From Cyanobium sp. NIES-981 (GTDB taxonomy: Bacteria > Cyanobacteriota > Cyanobacteriia > PCC-6307 > Cyanobiaceae), in NCBI GenBank assembly GCA_945907085.1, contig CAMDSS010000127.1:1-5931 (forward strand): 5,931 nucleotides of DNA, in the 5' to 3' direction. The position numbers and the translations under genes were made by a program. The notes beneath the pieces are model-generated. The model saw only the letters and a program-made list of their open reading frames with translations, was not told the DNA's origin and ran no database searches. This document shows positions 5,093-5,931 of this stretch, piece by piece (position 1 is the stretch's first letter; the number at the start of each line of letters is the position of its first letter).

Positions 5093-5115
5093 CGCCATCC
5101 TGCGGGCAGGAGGCG
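5093..5115 (-). other. Strong hairpin in the truA-rplM gap
   Basis: CGCC (5093-5096) and TCCTG (5098-5102) pair with CAGGA (5107-5111) and GGCG (5112-5115), giving a 9-bp stem with one bulged base and a CGGG loop (CCCG in the minus-strand RNA). It starts 24 nt after the truA stop. There is no U tract in the minus-strand RNA, so it is not an intrinsic terminator. An RNA processing site, a 3'-end stabiliser for truA mRNA or part of the rplM leader fold are the options. Confidence 0.5.
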
Positions 5116-5139
5116 GAGCCGACCAGAAGGGTCGTCAGG

Positions 5140-5931
5140 TCAGTCTGGAGCTCGTGATGCCAGTGGCGGCGAGCCCTCTGGGGGCTTGCACGACGTCGGC
5201 GGATCGGCGAAATCCAGTTGATACCGCGGTTGGCAATCATACCAGGCGGCTTCAGGGAATACCGCCTGGGGGTAGCCCACCCGCAGCAGGCAGAGCCCCT
5301 GGGGGGGGGCGGCTTCTTTGACCTCTTGGCGCCGTTGTTGCTGCCAGCGCTCGCGGAACGCATCCAGCCCCAGCCTGCCTTCGCCAACGCTCACCAATTG
5401 GCCCATGAGCAGGCGCACCATGCCGTAGAGAAAGCCGCTGGCCTGGATCTCCGTGGTGATCAGGTCGCCATGGCGCACCAGGCTCACCTCCTGAACCGTT
5501 GTGCGGGCATGGGAGCGCCGACTGCCGGCCTTTTGGAAGGCGGAGAAGTCTTGCTCGCCCACCAGCTCACCCAGGGCCGTTGCCATCGTCTGGTCATCGA
5601 GCAAGCAGTTGTAGCGGTGCCAGCTCCAGGGGGCCAGGAAGAGATTGGGGGTGCGCGAGTTGTACAGGGTGTAGCGGTAGCGCCTGTAGCTGGCGCCGTA
5701 GCAGGCGTGCCAGTCGGCGGCGACTGCCGCCGCCGCCCGCACCCGAATGGTGCTTGGGAGCCGTCCATTGAGGGCCTTTGCCCAGCGCTGGGGAGGAATC
5801 GGGCCTGCGGCATCGAAGTGCACCACCTGGGCCGCCGCATGCACGCCGGTGTCCGTACGGCCCGCGGCAACGGTGTGCACCGGCCTGTGGGGATCGAGTT
5901 CGGCGATGGCCTGATCGAGGCGTTCTTGGAC
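5140..5931 (-). CDS. truA: tRNA pseudouridine(38-40) synthase TruA, 5' end outside the window
   Basis: TruA converts uridines 38, 39 and 40 in the anticodon stem-loop of many tRNAs to pseudouridine. The 264 codons visible run from the right edge (V-Q-E-R-L-D-Q-A) to TGA 5142-5140; by family length only a few tens of N-terminal residues are missing. V-A-A-G-R-T-D-T-G-V-H-A (21-32) contains the catalytic aspartate D27. Y-R-R-Y-R-Y-T-L-Y (about 83-91), D-F-S-A-F-Q-K-A-G-S, G-F-L-Y-G-M-V-R-L-L-M-G (about 166-177) and A-P-P-Q-G-L-C-L-L-R-V-G-Y-P are conserved TruA segments. The reading frame is intact through a run of nine C on the coding strand (5301-5309). The last 30 or so residues after Y-D-C-Q-P-R-Y are a poorly conserved tail. 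It lies 134 bp upstream of rplM; in cyanobacteria it usually follows rpoA-rplQ, which would be beyond the right edge. Confidence 0.97.
   Translation of the reverse strand, partial: VQERLDQAIAELDPHRPVHTVAAGRTDTGVHAAAQVVHFDAAGPIPPQRWAKALNGRLPSTIRVRAAAAVAADWHACYGASYRRYRYTLYNSRTPNLFLAPWSWHRYNCLLDDQTMATALGELVGEQDFSAFQKAGSRRSHARTTVQEVSLVRHGDLITTEIQASGFLYGMVRLLMGQLVSVGEGRLGLDAFRERWQQQRRQEVKEAAPPQGLCLLRVGYPQAVFPEAAWYDCQPRYQLDFADPPTSCKPPEGSPPLASRAPD

Noticed and set aside
1..5931. Search by eye for CRISPR arrays, insertion sequences and defence or toxin-antitoxin cassettes
   Set aside because: No regularly spaced repeats, transposase motifs or small paired genes were seen; nearly all sequence is accounted for by housekeeping genes.

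Overview
The window looks like a chromosomal housekeeping segment from a picocyanobacterium of the Synechococcus/Cyanobium (alpha-cyanobacterial) type. The evidence is the gene order truA-rplM-rpsI-rpmE-prfA, GC-rich DNA, genes without strong Shine-Dalgarno sites, a zinc-free chloroplast-like L31, and protein signatures typical of that group. The HIP1 octamer (GCGATCGC), very frequent in many beta-cyanobacteria, was seen only once (2745-2752). The genus is an inference from these signals, not from a search.

Layout, left to right. The 3' end of a class A beta-lactamase-like serine hydrolase (plus strand) enters from the left edge and stops at 643. It converges on tRNA-Ser(GCU) (minus strand, 704-792), with a small perfect hairpin between them. 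Only 19 nt separate that tRNA from the stop of alr (alanine racemase, minus strand), so the two are probably on one transcript. A gap of 47 bp then separates alr from a divergently transcribed stand-alone HNH endonuclease gene (plus strand, 2071-2571). The HNH gene runs head-on into prfA (release factor 1, minus strand), and the two TAG stop codons interlock in a single CTAG. From prfA rightward every gene is on the minus strand: prfA, rpmE, rpsI, rplM and truA, which is cut by the right edge.

The right half is a translation cluster, transcribed in the order truA, rplM, rpsI, rpmE, prfA. It covers tRNA pseudouridylation, ribosomal proteins L13, S9 and L31, and peptide release at UAA/UAG. rplM and rpsI overlap as ATGA and are probably translationally coupled. 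The rplM leader carries a strong hairpin and three small adjacent inverted repeats. A strong intrinsic terminator follows rpmE, so prfA is at least partly a separate transcription unit or depends on readthrough. The left half serves the cell envelope (D-alanine supply; a serine hydrolase that may act on peptidoglycan or beta-lactams) plus an HNH protein of unknown role.

I found no mobile element, CRISPR array, defence cassette or clearly new system. The most interesting signals are small: the interlocked stops with release factor 1 ending in its own codon UAG, the two-stage terminator sharing one arm, the structured rplM leader, and the tRNA tucked behind alr.
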